In this document: positions 22,501 to 34,729 of the stretch, piece after piece
Numbering within the stretch: the first letter of the stretch is position 1
Layout of the letters: each line of letters begins with the position of its first letter
Assembly: GCA_010093485.1 (NCBI GenBank)
Contig: MU001504.1
Location: 1,721,128 to 1,785,127, forward strand
Direction: 5' to 3'
DNA length: 64,000 nt
Source of the DNA: Karstenula rhodostoma CBS 690.94
Taxonomy: Eukaryota > Ascomycota > Dothideomycetes > Pleosporales > Didymosphaeriaceae
Made by a program: the position numbers and the translations under genes
Notes under the pieces: generated by a model
Told to the model about the DNA's origin: nothing
The model's database searches: none
Seen by the model: the letters and a program-made list of their open reading frames with translations, nothing else

Positions 22501-23952
22501 GAGAAGCAGCCAACTTTGACCAAGGTGTTGGTATCCACAAATACACGTGCTTCCTCGTCATCTTCGTTTCCAGGCTTGGGGTGTACCAGCTCATCTGGTA
22601 TAGACTGAAGCAATCCATTCGCTTTGAACACCTTACTTTTGGATGATGGCCCACGGGCGGTGGTTGCAGTGAAGCTGGAAAACACAGAGCCGGGGGTTGC
22701 GATTCCATTGGTGTGAAAATTGCCGGGTCTCGGAGTAGCAGACGAGAAGACGGATAACACGCCGGAGGACTGCGGTGGAAGCATAGGCGCGTTCAATGAT
22801 ATGATGTCGTCGGAGTCATCCGAGAGATCTCCAACATCGGATCCAGAGAATTCAGAGTCAAAGTTATCGGTCGATTCTTCTCCCGGGGGACTGTTGTTCT
22901 GGGACGTGGAGCCATCTTCGGCAGCAGAGTAGAACGTCTCGTTTGACGTATCTTCAGAGTCGTCGAAGCTGTGCTCCACAGGCGCAGGCCTGGCGGGTGC
23001 AAACACAGGGGCAGATTTTGAGCCACGATGGGACTGGAGAACAACTATCCTTGTAGATGGCAGCAAGAGGCCCTGCGCTACAGGTTCGCATGCTGTTATC
23101 TTTGCCGGAGGCGATGGGACGTGAGTGATGGGGTGCGCGGGAAGCGGCAGCGGAAGGAGGTCGCCGGTATGCACCAGACCGGGTGACTGCAACGCTTCTC
23201 GCACTGCGTCCCTCCACGCGCTCTCTTGGGCGGCATAGTCGATGGCGTTGGCGTGGTTTGCAGCGATTCCATTCACCTTCAGAAAGCGATCCTTGGGCCC
23301 CTTCGCAGCGCCGTTCGGCTGGGTTGCGCCAAAGCCACCGCCGAACTTGGCATGCACTTCATCCAGCTTCCTCAGCGCCTCTGTGTCCAAGTTGACATAG
23401 ACCGTGTCGAGTCCCACTGGCACGACATGGTGGATGCGGACCTCGATGGGTGTGTCTCTTCGTTGGGTCTTGTTGGGCGAGACGCTGGAGAGAGCCTGGG
23501 AGAAGGATTGAAGCGCGAGGGCCGACGACGGCACTTGCAGCGACGCATGCGGGCGCGAGGTAGAGGTAGAGGTAGAGGTGGTGGTGGTCTCGCTGGACGG
23601 GCGGCGCACTGGCAGGATGGTCCACGGGATGTTTTGGGAAGCGACGATGGAGCTCGGCAGCCACGGCGTGATGGCGACGTAGACGTAGACGTCACCGTCA
23701 CCGTCAGCGTCTGCGAGCAAGATGCGTCAGCAGGCCAATTGCTAGGTCTGGGGGTGTGGGGGTGTGGAGGTGAAGCTGCATACCGGTGCCCTGCGCCCAT
23801 GGGAAGAGGTTGTCGAACAGGTCCGCCGAGAGGATGCCCACCTCGCCCTTGATGCGGTCGTCGAGCAGCAGCCGCGCCGACATGGCAGGCCGATGGGCGC
23901 GTCTTCTCCGCCGCCTCTTGCGCGCATGGCCAGCGCCATTCTGCACCTCCAT
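19548..23952 (-). CDS. PEX6: Peroxin-6, peroxisomal AAA+ ATPase
   Basis: Three exons on the minus strand: 23952-23784, 23710-20224, 20163-19548; introns of 73 and 60 bases; 1423 residues, normal for filamentous-fungal Pex6. Pex1-Pex6 is the double-ring ATPase that pulls the import receptor Pex5 out of the peroxisomal membrane. The N-terminus opens [18 protein letters not shown] with the conserved [19 protein letters not shown]. The D1 ATPase (around residue 740-940) is degenerate, as usual in Pex6 ([18 protein letters not shown]). D2 is intact: Walker A GPPGTGKT near 1073, Walker [10 protein letters not shown] near 1130, and the second region of homology [20 protein letters not shown]. The tail is Lys/Gly-rich low complexity. 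The 60-base second intron is in frame and stop-free, so read-through would add 20 residues. Identification is secure. Confidence 0.95.
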
Positions 23953-24776
23953 TGTTTACGAGCAAAGAGCAATGGCTCACACAGACGTGCGCGGTATCCA
24001 GACACGGGCAGGCAGTCGCGCTCCGCTTCGCATCCCAGTGCAAGTGCGGGTTGATGCCAAGATGGCCTACCACGGTAGGGACCTCGGCAGAAGGGAAGGG
24101 CGTGCGCCCCCGGGGGAACGATGCACGCCTGCTCAGTGCTCACTGTGCTCAGGCCCCGGGGAAGCCTCCGTCTCCGGCCGTCAATCTACACAGCACTTCC
24201 ACTTCCAACAAGGTTGCGTCTTGGGCCGACTTCGAGGGCCCATCGTCACATGCCCGAGTGGAACATCGCATCGCCGTCGACCCGCCAAGGTCCCCGTGCA
24301 GCTCAACACACCTGCACCCTCGCGTCCCCTTGCGCGCCAACCACCCTGCATGCGATCGCGACATGGCGCTCCAACACGTTCGCCTAAAGATACCCACCCC
24401 ACGCTTGGTCATGGGCTGGCCATTGTGGACCAGCGGCCTCACGCATGCGCATGTGCAGGACCAGATTGCACACTGCGCGTTGCCTTGATTCCTTTGGGAC
24501 TGACATCATCAAAGTCCCGCACAAGCACCCTGCCGTATCAACAAACAGCTGATCCCTCAGCCACACAGGTAACCCAAACATGATGCCGCACGGCCCTGGT
24601 CGCACATCCATCTTGTTCTCCAGTATCTCCACAAACTTGTACACATAGATCGGTGCTCCCCTTGATCGGTGCACTCGTCCGCTCAGCGTCCCCAATCGCT
24701 CCACTTGCACATGGCACTCCTCCGCGCTCCTAATTCGACCCTTGTTCCACCAGAGCTTCCGTTACGGTAAACAAGC
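23953..24776. promoter_or_regulatory. Divergent intergenic region, PEX6 / lipase
   Basis: 824 GC-rich bases between the two start codons, holding both promoters. Several overlapping long ORFs on both strands (up to 265 codons on the plus strand, 23786-24583) are composition artefacts: they overlap PEX6 exon 1 and match no family. Confidence 0.5.
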
Positions 24777-27083
24777 ATGGCGACCGCCACCAGGGTCCGA
24801 GATCGTGTTGGGCACGCCCAGGACAAGACAAAATCGAAAACAAAGGCTGCCATGGATTTTGCTCACCAGGCCGAAAAATTGGCCTATCTTGCCCCGGACC
24901 AAGAGAATGACGCTACTGGCTCAACACAGGCCGTCGAGGCAAAGTTCATCACCGCACAAGATCCCGTCATCGTGACCGCAGATGGCGGACGGTTGCCAGC
25001 AGTACCTGTTGACGAGGCGAAGAAACTCAACGAGCTAAGGGACGAGATAGACGATAGGGACCCGTCTGAAAGCGCGCCAGTGAGGGGCGAGGCACGTGAA
25101 GCGAAGGATGGTACGATACATGGCGCGCGCCCACCACCCGAGGCTTCTCCTCCGCAGGCCGGCGAGGAAGGGCGAACTGATGCTCCGCTCCAAAGTCAAA
25201 CACCGCCATCAAGGACGAACCCACTCTTCCCACCGCTGCCTATGTACGGGCCCCCTTCGATGCTCCGGAAGATCCAGGTTTGGTGTTTTAGATGCGCATC
25301 AGCCGTACTTTCTCTATGTTTTCTTCTGGTCATCATTCTCGGTGCCTTGTTTACCAGCATACCAGATGTTGCGAAGAGGCAGTGGATGCGACTCACCTTT
25401 CAAGATCCTGACAAAAGCCGGCCATTTTACCATGAAGAGGACAAGAGAAAGAAAGCCCGCCAGATAACCGAAAAAGCATGGGGAAACCGGAGCCACTCAC
25501 AGACAGAAGCTGATGCTCATGGAGCAGACGAGTTCGTACCCCTCGAAGGCGGGCCCGACAAGATCCCCTGTGATGTCCGTTACTACGCGCGCCGTGTAGG
25601 CCTCGACTGCGAGATCTTTGACGTTCAGACCGAAGACGGCTTCATAATCGAACTCTGGCACATTTACAACCCGCGCGAGTACAAACGGAGTGACCCGTCG
25701 CAGCGCACACCCAACAGTCCGGACGTCTTCAAAAATGCCACTTCTACGGACGGTGTGTCGGGCTCCCAATACGAACCCGGCGACAAGAAGTACCCTGTCA
25801 TCATGATCCATGGTTTGTTGCAGTCCGCAGGCGCCTATTGTACCAACGACGACGACAGTCTCGCCTTCTTCCTCGCCAAATCCGGCTACGACGTCTGGTT
25901 AGGGAACAACAGATGTGGTTTCAGACCGCGCCACAACATGCTTTCCTACTCAGACCCGCGTATGTGGGCCTGGAACATCCGACAGATGGGCGTCATGGAC
26001 CTTCCTGCGCTCATCTCACGCGTCCTTGCCGAAACGGGTTTCCCGAAACTCGGACTCATCGCGCACAGCCAAGGCACGACACAGACGCTTGTCGCTCTCG
26101 CCAAAGAACAACGTCCGGAAATTGGCGAGAAGATATCTGTATTCTGTGCCCTTGCGCCAGCTGCCTATGCCGGTCCACTCATTGGCAAAATGTACTTCAA
26201 GTTCATGCGCGTCATCAGCCCAGGCATGTTCCGCGCTATCTTCGGCATCCATGCTTTTATTCCATTCATGATGACCATGCATTCGCTGCTGCCGCCGCGA
26301 TTCTATGGTGCCATGGGCTACCGTGTCTTCAGTTTCCTGTTCAATTGGACAGACGACCGCTGGGAGCGAGATCTCCGAGACCGCATGTTCCAGTTTGCGC
26401 CTGTCTATGTCAGCGCTGAGAGCATGCGCTGGTGGCTCGGAAGGGAGTGCTTTGCGAAGCAGAAATGTATTCTGGCTACGAGAGAGGAAAAGATCATCGA
26501 GGACAGGGAGGACGCGCAAGAAGACAAGCAACGCGAGCGCTCTGACGAATCGTCGGATGATGAAGATGACGAGCTTGGTGCTGGTGCTGGTGCTGTTGAT
26601 CTACGAAACCACGACAACAATCGCGCGAAGTATGCATGGTATGGACCCCGAACACCACCCTTCGCGTTCTGGGTCTGTGGTAATGATGCTCTCGTGGATG
26701 GGCGCCGGCTCTTGCGCCGCTTCGAACGCGGACGCGAACCACACGTCGACCTGGTACACTCCAAGGTCATCGAAGGGTACGAGCATCTTGATGTGATATG
26801 GGCCATGGACGCTATCGAGAAAGTGGGCAAAGAAGTCCGAGAAGTAATATGGAAGACGGCGGGCGAGAAGGTGCGGAAGGTATGCAGAACACCGAGAGGC
26901 TGTGCGGGTATCAAAGAAGAAGAGTACTATAAGAAGGGTGGCGAGCAGGAGACGGAGCCGAGGAGAATGGACACGACGGCTGGAGAGTGGAGTGCGAAGG
27001 GAAGGGAGCAGGTCAGTGGCGGTGGAGGCGAAGGAGACCGCAACCTAGAAGAGGAGATCCGAGTGGGCGACAAGAGGATGTAG
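24777..27083 (+). CDS. Acid lipase / steryl ester hydrolase-like membrane protein
   Basis: Single-exon gene, 768 residues. About 160 polar N-terminal residues precede one membrane segment (around 173-197, LSLCFLLVIILGALF), then an alpha/beta-hydrolase of the acid-lipase family related to yeast Tgl1, Yeh1 and Yeh2, which hydrolyse steryl esters at lipid droplets or the plasma membrane. Visible features: an AB-hydrolase-associated lead-in (DVQTEDGFIIELWHI), the oxyanion region VIMIHGLLQSAG, nucleophile elbow AHSQG with Ser near 431, acid Asp near 637 (CGNDALVDGRRL) and His near 670 (GYEHLDVIW). An acidic Ser/Glu/Asp insert lies near 590-615, and the C-terminal tail is charged and low-complexity. 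It is longer than the yeast enzymes because of the two disordered ends. Steryl ester preference is inferred from the family, not shown. Confidence 0.88.
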   Translation: MATATRVRDRVGHAQDKTKSKTKAAMDFAHQAEKLAYLAPDQENDATGSTQAVEAKFITAQDPVIVTADGGRLPAVPVDEAKKLNELRDEIDDRDPSESAPVRGEAREAKDGTIHGARPPPEASPPQAGEEGRTDAPLQSQTPPSRTNPLFPPLPMYGPPSMLRKIQVWCFRCASAVLSLCFLLVIILGALFTSIPDVAKRQWMRLTFQDPDKSRPFYHEEDKRKKARQITEKAWGNRSHSQTEADAHGADEFVPLEGGPDKIPCDVRYYARRVGLDCEIFDVQTEDGFIIELWHIYNPREYKRSDPSQRTPNSPDVFKNATSTDGVSGSQYEPGDKKYPVIMIHGLLQSAGAYCTNDDDSLAFFLAKSGYDVWLGNNRCGFRPRHNMLSYSDPRMWAWNIRQMGVMDLPALISRVLAETGFPKLGLIAHSQGTTQTLVALAKEQRPEIGEKISVFCALAPAAYAGPLIGKMYFKFMRVISPGMFRAIFGIHAFIPFMMTMHSLLPPRFYGAMGYRVFSFLFNWTDDRWERDLRDRMFQFAPVYVSAESMRWWLGRECFAKQKCILATREEKIIEDREDAQEDKQRERSDESSDDEDDELGAGAGAVDLRNHDNNRAKYAWYGPRTPPFAFWVCGNDALVDGRRLLRRFERGREPHVDLVHSKVIEGYEHLDVIWAMDAIEKVGKEVREVIWKTAGEKVRKVCRTPRGCAGIKEEEYYKKGGEQETEPRRMDTTAGEWSAKGREQVSGGGGEGDRNLEEEIRVGDKRM

Positions 27084-27593
27084 GTTTAGCGTTTTGTCGG
27101 ATTGGTACGTGACACGGCGAAGATGAAAGGGCTTATCTTACGACGGTTGTGTTTTTGTACCCATGATATTCCAGCGCACTATTTGGAGCTTACTCCGCAA
27201 CCTTCTAGACCGTAAACATACCTGAGCTTTCCTGTCTCCGTCGACATTCAGAGGCCGCCTGTGGGTGAAATATCACCTGTAGTTGACCTGTATGTATAAT
27301 AACAATTTGGCATATTCTTCCACATACGACCATAGGACACTGAAAACTAGGCTTCCCGTCCGCTCAGCCATATATAAGCAGTGTACCGGCGGATTAGTAT
27401 TGCGATCCGTGAGGGCGCGAGAATCCCCGCTGTTGTATGTTTTTGCGAAAATTTTGCGCATGTGGTGGGGATGTCGGGAGTGGGTCTATAAACATGGGCG
27501 ATGCACACTGCGACAGTGGGACCACCGTTAATACAAGCGAGTACACGCTACAAGTAACCGCCTCTTCGTACTTACTAGTTCCTACATAATCGT
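27084..27593. terminator. Convergent 3' region, lipase / MFS transporter
   Basis: 510 bases between two stop codons facing each other. It contains AT-rich stretches (around 27290-27320) suitable for polyadenylation, but no single signal can be fixed. No gene was recognised. Confidence 0.45.
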
Positions 27594-29201
27594 CTACAAT
27601 TTTAATGCGAACTTTTCCCTAATTATTTCGCCGAAAACGTAAAACAACAGAGGCGCAGGTGCCAGCGCCAAACTGACAAACCCGAACACGCTGATGCCCC
27701 ATCCGTACCCTAGCTTTTCAAACAGACCCGGTGCAACGAGAGGCACTAGGCCTCCAACAAGCGACCGAAACACCGCCCCTGCTGCGATCGCGGACGCTGC
27801 ATACGACTCGAAAGAGTCGATATAATAGTTCTGCGTGGTGTTCAGGATCATCACCTGCCCAATGCCATAGAAGAACGTCGGGACGATAGACGCAAACCAG
27901 TGTACTTTCTTCTCGACCGACCACGCGAACCAGAAAAGCGACATGGGTATAAAAAGCGCCCCGATATTTGCAAGCGGTAGGCGAAACTCGGGCTGCGCTT
28001 TGTCGTTGTGCTTGGCCGTGAGTTGCTTGTATACGTCGTCTATTCGTGGAACGAGGAACCACACAGCGAACAAGAAACCAAGTCCTGGACCGAGGTATAA
28101 CAGTCCGACTTTCTCAGTGGAGAAACCGTATCTGGAGTAGATGTCTTGCATGTTGGTGTAGATGCTGTAGGTCGTCCCAAAGATGAGCGCTTGGTAGACG
28201 CTCATGACAGCAACGATGGGCTGGACGAATATACGTGGGGGACGAGAGAGCGAGTGGGCGAGTTTCTGTCGCAGCGGACGCAAGTCTTCACCTTCGAATT
28301 GGTAGTTGGTTGCATCGTCCGTACGGTTACTGTCCTCGAGGCGGCGTTTCATATGCGTGAGAATGACAGGCGCATACGTTTCGCGAAGGAAAAAATACCC
28401 TGCCAGTGTATTGACCGAACATATGATTGCCATCACCCAGAATATCCACCGCCAACCGAGACGCTGCACAATGAAGCCACCGAACAGGGGGCCTAGTGTT
28501 GGACCTAGCAACCTGGTGAGAAGAAAGGACAAAAAGATGGAGTTGTCGTGAGCAGGACTGACCTAGCAATGGTCCTAGCAGGTACCAGCCGAATACCCCG
28601 GCTCTTTCACTGGGTATGAACATGTCGCTAATTGTGCCTCCCCCATTTGCGATGCCAACGCTGCCAAAGAAGCCTGACACGCTGCGTACGACGATGAGAA
28701 ATGCGATATTTGGTGCAAGGGCGGTAGGGATTTGCAAGAGAGCGAAGTTGGCGAAGCAGACCAGGTAGATTTTTCTGCGCCCAAATGTCTCCGAAAGTGG
28801 TGCGAGAATCAGAGGGCCAATGCCCAGCATAATCACAAAGCCAGTAGTCGTGGCGATGACGGCCAGCGGGGACGTATGGAGGTCTTCAGCGATCTCGGAG
28901 ATCCCGGGTGTGAACATGGAGCTGGCGAGCGGACTGACAACTGTGTTACTGTTAGGCATTTTAGAGACGAGTAAATTTGCGATGCATACTCGACATGGTG
29001 GCTACCACGCCCACGTTCGCTAGTTTCTTCCATCGCGGCCATGCTCGTGGGTCTTCGTCGGGATGATCCGAGAGCTTGAGGGTCTATAAAGCATCAGTTA
29101 TGGTTGCCGCATTATCGGAAACAAGATAGCAGAATCACCGGCCGCGTGTCTTCATCATCGCTCCAGCGCTGTAGCAGAGGCGTGCGTTCGTCTCGTAGCA
29201 T
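27594..29201 (-). CDS. MFS transporter, DHA1-type (drug/polyamine antiporter-like)
   Basis: Four exons on the minus strand: 29201-29139, 29083-28990, 28940-28563, 28504-27594; introns of 55, 49 and 58 bases; 481 residues. The spliced N-terminus has DEDPRAWPRWKKL, the conserved WP motif ahead of helix 1 in fungal DHA1 transporters, then SPLASSMFTPGISEIAEDL. Motif A is PLSETFGRRKIYL, and the third junction restores [26 protein letters not shown], the antiporter-type motif C region. About twelve membrane segments are visible with a central loop of Arg/Asp-rich sequence. It probably exports small amphipathic or cationic compounds at the plasma membrane; substrate is unknown. The third acceptor is the second of two AGs nine bases apart; the first would hit a stop at once. 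This is the last gene before the AT-rich block. Confidence 0.86.
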
Positions 29202-29400
29202 CGTAGGTGCTTATTTGATTGGTTGCAACCGCGAGGAAAACAGCAATCGAGCGTCGCAGAGATTGAGCGCCAGCAGCATTTTCGCAATGACGATTGCTAT
29301 AGTATATGCTGACTAGACTCATGATCAAAATGCCGTGTCATCGATCGTTAGCGCTGGTTCAATCCGAGGTCGCGGGATCGATCCAAACTACTAGATTCGC

Positions 29401-30821
29401 CTAGTTAACCAATTAACTGCATACACCTAATAGGTTATAATAACTACTTAGCTAACTAGCTAAGCTAACTATTACTTCTATATAGGTTAGACTAGTATTA
29501 AATAATTAATTTTCTAATTTTTTATTTTAGCTTCTTACTTAGCTACGTTTTTTTATTTTTTCTTTAATTTTTTTTTTTATATTATAAAAAGTTTTTTTAG
29601 GAGAGCTATATAGATATATATATTTATATATATTTATACCTATACTATCTAGAGTGTATAGGTATATACAGGTGTATATAGGTATATATAGGTATATATA
29701 GGTATATTAGATTTATATAAAATCTCTATAAAAGAGAATTTCTTTATTCTTTAATAACTTTTATAATATTAAAGCTATAATTATAATTTTTTAATAGATT
29801 TATAGAGGAATCCTTATATAATTTTATTTATTTAAAAAAGTCTATTTTATATTATATAATTACTTAATAATATAAAGAAAACTTTATTTATTACTAATTT
29901 AAATATATATTATATAATATTATATTATATTTATATACTATTAGTATTATATAATTATATTTTTAAATAATATTATTAAAAAGTCTATTAGTTATAGAGT
30001 TATTAATTAATATTTAAAATAAACTAGTTTTCTTTACTAAGTTACTAGTTTTCGCCTATTCTAGTTCTTTAAATATATTATAAAACTATATTTTTTATAT
30101 TTTTAATATAATAAAACCTTATATTTTAGATTAAGGTAGAATTCCTATATAGATTACTAGTATATATAACCTATTATACTATTATATAGTAGTAAGACTT
30201 TTAAAGTTTTAAAACTTTAAGTTAAAAGAATTTTACTTACTAAGCTACTTATTAAGCTACTTACTAAATATATATAAAGGCTATCTAAGTACTCTAGATA
30301 CCTTAAATATTTAAGGTAATATTATAGTATATCTATATATATCCTTATATATATATACCTATAAAAATATAGAACTAGCTAGTATATTTAGAGTATCTAG
30401 TATATATAATTATATATAAGTATATATAGGACTATACTAGCTATCTATATATACTAGTAAGGTAAAAACTTTTTATAATATAATAAACCCCTATAATAAA
30501 CTATTTTTATTAAAAAAAATTTAGTTTTTTTATTAAATCTATTAATAGCTTTTTTTTAAATATAGTTAATAAATTAACTAAATTCTAAACTATATTTAAT
30601 AAAAAAAGTTTTTTTTTTAATAGATCTACTTTACTAAACTAGTCCCTTTTTAACTAGGATTTTTTTTATATAAATCTAGTTAATATAATTAGTCTTTTAT
30701 ATATATATATATATATATAATTTTTTTTAAATATAAAGTTACTATTATAACTACCTAGTAATAAAAATATATTTAGAAATATTATATAATTTTATTAAAT
30801 AGCTCTAAAGAATAGTATTAC
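29401..30821. other. Start of AT-rich RIP-mutated block, unassigned
   Basis: Composition drops sharply here. The stretch is long runs of A/T with TA steps; I read 30001-30600 without meeting a single CA or TG dinucleotide. Short TATA-type tandem units (AGGTATATAT-like) occur at about 29590-29710. A fragment at about 30718-30821 matches the start of the 1.2-kb Gypsy-flanking repeat (see 40686). Otherwise nothing could be assigned. Confidence 0.75.
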
Positions 30822-31021
30822 TATTATAAAGGGTTTTCTATAAATCTAATTAAAGTTTATATTTTAAGATTTATTTAAGAAATAGAATATAATAAAGATA
30901 AATATAAAATTAGGTAATAATTCTATATTATAATAAAATATAATATAATAATAATAAAAAAAGACTAAATACTTATATATATATATATAAATAGTTTTAA
31001 TTTAAGTATAAAAATAGACTA
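30822..31021 (+). repeat. Repeat A, first half (split copy)
   Basis: Matches the first ~200 bases of the ~535-base repeat at 39029-39561 and 55501-56039, beginning TATTATAAAGGGTTTTCT and running to TATAAAAATAGACTA. The other half resumes at 37967, so one copy was interrupted by a 6.9-kb insertion. Confidence 0.75.
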
Positions 31022-32219
31022 GTAAATAGGTTAAATATATCTATACTTAGGTATAGATTTAGTTAGAGTTATATAAATTCTAGATAGGGGTTAGAATAGA
31101 AATAGTTAAAGTATAGATTAGAGTTAAAATAGGGGTAGTTAAAGTATAGATTATAGTTAGGTAGGGATAGTTAAAGTATAGATAGGGGTAAGATTAATAT
31201 ACTTATCTAAATTACCTATATAATATAGTAACTAAATTATTTTATTAATAGATATTATATAATAAATAGATATAAATTAAGATTTTATTTTTATTACTTA
31301 TAATTAATTTTAAATTTAATAATCTATATATATATTTATTATAATTATTTATTATAGTAATAACTACTCTAAATACTATTATAGTCTTTAGTACTTTTAT
31401 AATAGGGGGGCTATTTCTTTCCTTTAGCTACTCTATATAACTTTTTACTTAAAAATATTTTTATTTTTTTTCTCTTTTACTTCTTCTTCCCTACCTATTT
31501 ATACTAATAGCTTAGGCTTATATATATTACTTAAAAGCTTATATAAATTTCTAAACTAATTACTATCCTTATTAGTTTTATTTCTAATCTTAGGGTTTAG
31601 ATTATTATTTATTTTTTAAGTAATAGTATCCTTAAGTATTAAAAGCTTTTAAATTATACTAGTAGTAAAATTATACTTTTAATTCCTAATTATATCTTTT
31701 ACTAAATTAAAAATATACTCTACTTTAACTTTAGTAATTAGTATTACTAGAATATCCTTTATAATTTAAATAAAATAAAAATAGGCTCCCTTATTAAATT
31801 TCTACTATTTAAGAAGATTAAAATCTTTACTTTATTTTATATAAAATAAGCTAAAATAGAGTTTATCTTTTTAGTAAATTATCTATTATAGGTCTTCCTC
31901 TATATTATATAAAGTAGAACTAGAAAGCTAGAATAAATTACTTACTAATTACTATTATAGCTTATAAAACTATTTATTAGTCTAGTTTCTTTTAAAATAT
32001 ATTATTAAAGCTAGAGTAATATCTCTTTATTCTAGAAAATTATAGTAGTTAAGATATTTAAAGAAGTCTTATTAGTATATATATTTATTTTAAACCTTTT
32101 ATATCTTATTCTATATAAATAATTAGAATATTTATATAATAAAAGGCTATAATAATATACCTTATATATAATAAGCTTTTAACTTAGATTTAGTATTATT
32201 ATATAGTTAAATAGGTATT

Positions 32220-32699
32220 AAGTTAGGTTAATCCTAAGATATAGATAATATATTAGTAAGTCTAGAACTATAAGTATTATACTATTAAGTAGGATTTATA
32301 GTATACTAGGAATAGGTATTTTAATTATATTCTTACGCGCTATTAATAACTAGAATATAGGATAGGAGAAAGTAATATAGGTAGTAGTACCCGTCTATAT
32401 ATATTTTTCTCCTAGTCTTAATAAAAACTATTCTTTTTAATATTATTAACTCTCTATTATTAGATTTCTTATATATTAATAGATATATATTAAGTCTATT
32501 TTAGTTAATATCTATACTAGTTCTATTTTAGTTAGCTTAGTACTATACCCTTTTTTAGTTAGCCTATATATAGATACTAGGTAAGCCTTAGCTACTTTTT
32601 TAGTCCCTCTTTATTTATATATTAGTAAAGTATAATATACCTTTTTATCCCTCTTACTTTATTAATTTACCCGCCCTTATAGTAATTATATATAATATA
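32220..32699 (+). repeat. LINE-like repeat R, copy with 3' end on the right
   Basis: Homologous, in opposite orientation, to 38644-38898 and 57172-57675. The shared, constant end is on the right (CTTATAGTAATTATATATAA), the other end is variable between copies. Heavily RIP-mutated. Its true left end was not resolved. Confidence 0.6.
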
Positions 32700-33130
32700 G
32701 GTATTTATATTTACCTTCTATTCTTATATAGTATTTTAATAGTTTTATTTAACTACTTTTAGCTATAGTTTTTATAATATTAGACTAAGTTATCCCTTTT
32801 CTATTATTCTAATTCTTACCTAAATTATTTATTATTTTATTAAGGAAGTTAAAAAGATAGTTATATATAAGCTAGATATATAAGATCTAAAGCTACTAAT
32901 TCTAGCTAAAAAATATAGTTATATCTTTAAAGTTTTTAAATATTTTTATAATAAACTTAAGATAATACTACTTAATTACTAATAGCTAGAGTTATTTAAA
33001 ATTATAGAAATCTACTTTAGAAACCTTACTACTTTCTAAACTAGAAATATTTAAGCTAGTTTTTTATATAATTTTAGTTTAGAGCTATTTATTAATATAG
33101 TTTTAAAGGTAAATAGTATATATATATATT

Positions 33131-33276
33131 ATAGAGATTCACTATAAGGTAGGGTAACTTAATAAAGTAGGGGGGATAAAAAGGCGCGTTATACTTTACT
33201 AATACACGAATAAAGGGGGACCAAAAAAGTAGCTAAGGCGCGCCTAGCGTCTGTGCATAGGCTAACTAAAAAGGGC
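33131..33276 (-). mobile_element. Short, weakly mutated copy of repeat R with long target duplication
   Basis: 146 bases from ATAGAGATTCACTATAAGG to AAAAAGGGC, flanked on both sides by AATAGTATATATATATATT (33112-33130 and from 33277; exact length uncertain because of TA repeats). It retains CACG, TGTGCA and GGCGCGCC-type motifs lost in other copies, so it escaped most RIP. Confidence 0.65.
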
Positions 33277-34597
33277 AATAGTATATATATATATATTATA
33301 TATTAAATTCTATTAAGTTTTTATATTATATATAATAGAGAGGTACTTTTTTAGCTCCTTATCTTTTTATATAAGGATAAAGTATTTAAAATATTATAGT
33401 AAATAATTAATAGTAATATAGATAGTATAGAGCTATATTATTTTAATTAGTAATAAGAAACTATAATAAATAATTATAATAATATCTACTTACTTTATAG
33501 AGGGAGTTTAGTATTAATATCTATAATTTAATATTATTTATATAGTACCTCTATAAGGTCTCTATAGCCTCTATTTTATCTAAAGTAGAGAGTTTAAAAT
33601 ACTAGATAATATTCTAAATAATAAAATTAATAATATAAATAAGGTATAAAATTATATTCTTTATATACTTTTATTTTATATCTACTATCTAGAATTTACT
33701 TTAAAGTATTATAGCTAGTATAGTATTATTACTAGTATTATTATAAATAACTACTAGTAGTTACTATTCTATATTTATAGTTAATAATATTTAAAGTACT
33801 TTTACTACTATAGAGATACTAGTATACTTCCTATAAATTAAAATAAAGTTAAATAGTCTATACTAAAATTACTAGTTATTATTAATATAGTAATATTTAA
33901 TAGTAAGGAAAATAAGATAGTTATTTATAAACTATATATTAAAAGTAAGAAATATTTTAGTCTCTTTATTAAAATTATAAAGGAGTTTTATTTTAATTTT
34001 AATAAACTCCTCTTTAAATATAAGCTTAAACTTATATTAACTAATCCTTTTAATATCTAGCCTAAGAAATTTAAGAAAATACTAAAAGAATAGTTATTTA
34101 ACTAAATAAAAAGACTAGTTATTATTAATAATAATATATACTAATTTACTTTTAAATACCTCTTTAGAGAATAGTAGTATTCTAGTAGATTTAGAATTTC
34201 TAGTAGTAGTAGAATAGAGAGTTATTATAAATAATTTAAAGTAAATAGCTATTATAATAGCTTTATACTATTTTATATTATAATAGTTAAATATATACTT
34301 AGTACTAATACTTTTTAGAATTAAATATATAAGTATAGAACTATAGTTATAATAGAATATAAATAAATAACTAGTAAAAATATTTATAGCTTTACTAAAT
34401 TACCTCTATATAGTATCTATATATAAGTTACTATTCTAGTAAGGGTAAAAATTAGTAAAATCTTTAGTCTAAATTATATATTTCTACTAGGCTTTATATT
34501 TTTTATAGATCCTTTTATTTATAAAAGTCTTAGTATTATTATATTAAAGATATTAAAGAAGGTTTATAATTTATTTCTTTTCTTTTATAATAATATA

Positions 34598-34599
34598 GG

Positions 34600-34625
<26 letters not shown>
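34598..34625. repeat. Poly-T run next to a partial Gypsy-flanking repeat
   Basis: A run of about 27 T followed by sequence resembling the start of the 1.2-kb repeat at 40686 (CCTAGTATTAAGGAAATATCTAGATA). Probably a decayed terminal fragment of that element. Confidence 0.4.
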
Positions 34626-34631
<6 letters not shown>

Positions 34632-34729
34632 AAACCCCTAGGAGGAGCTACCTAGTATTAAGGAAATATCTAGATATTCTATATAATTCTATTACTAGCT
34701 CTATAATTATTCTTTTTAATAAGTTATCT

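Noticed and set aside
23786..24583. 265-codon plus-strand ORF in the PEX6 promoter
   Set aside because: It starts inside PEX6 exon 1 antisense and runs through GC-rich promoter DNA without any domain-like pattern.
29340..29395. tRNA-like B-box (GGTTCAATCC and GGATCGATCC) near the isochore edge
   Set aside because: No T-arm or acceptor stem pairs around either copy, so no tRNA or clear SINE could be supported.
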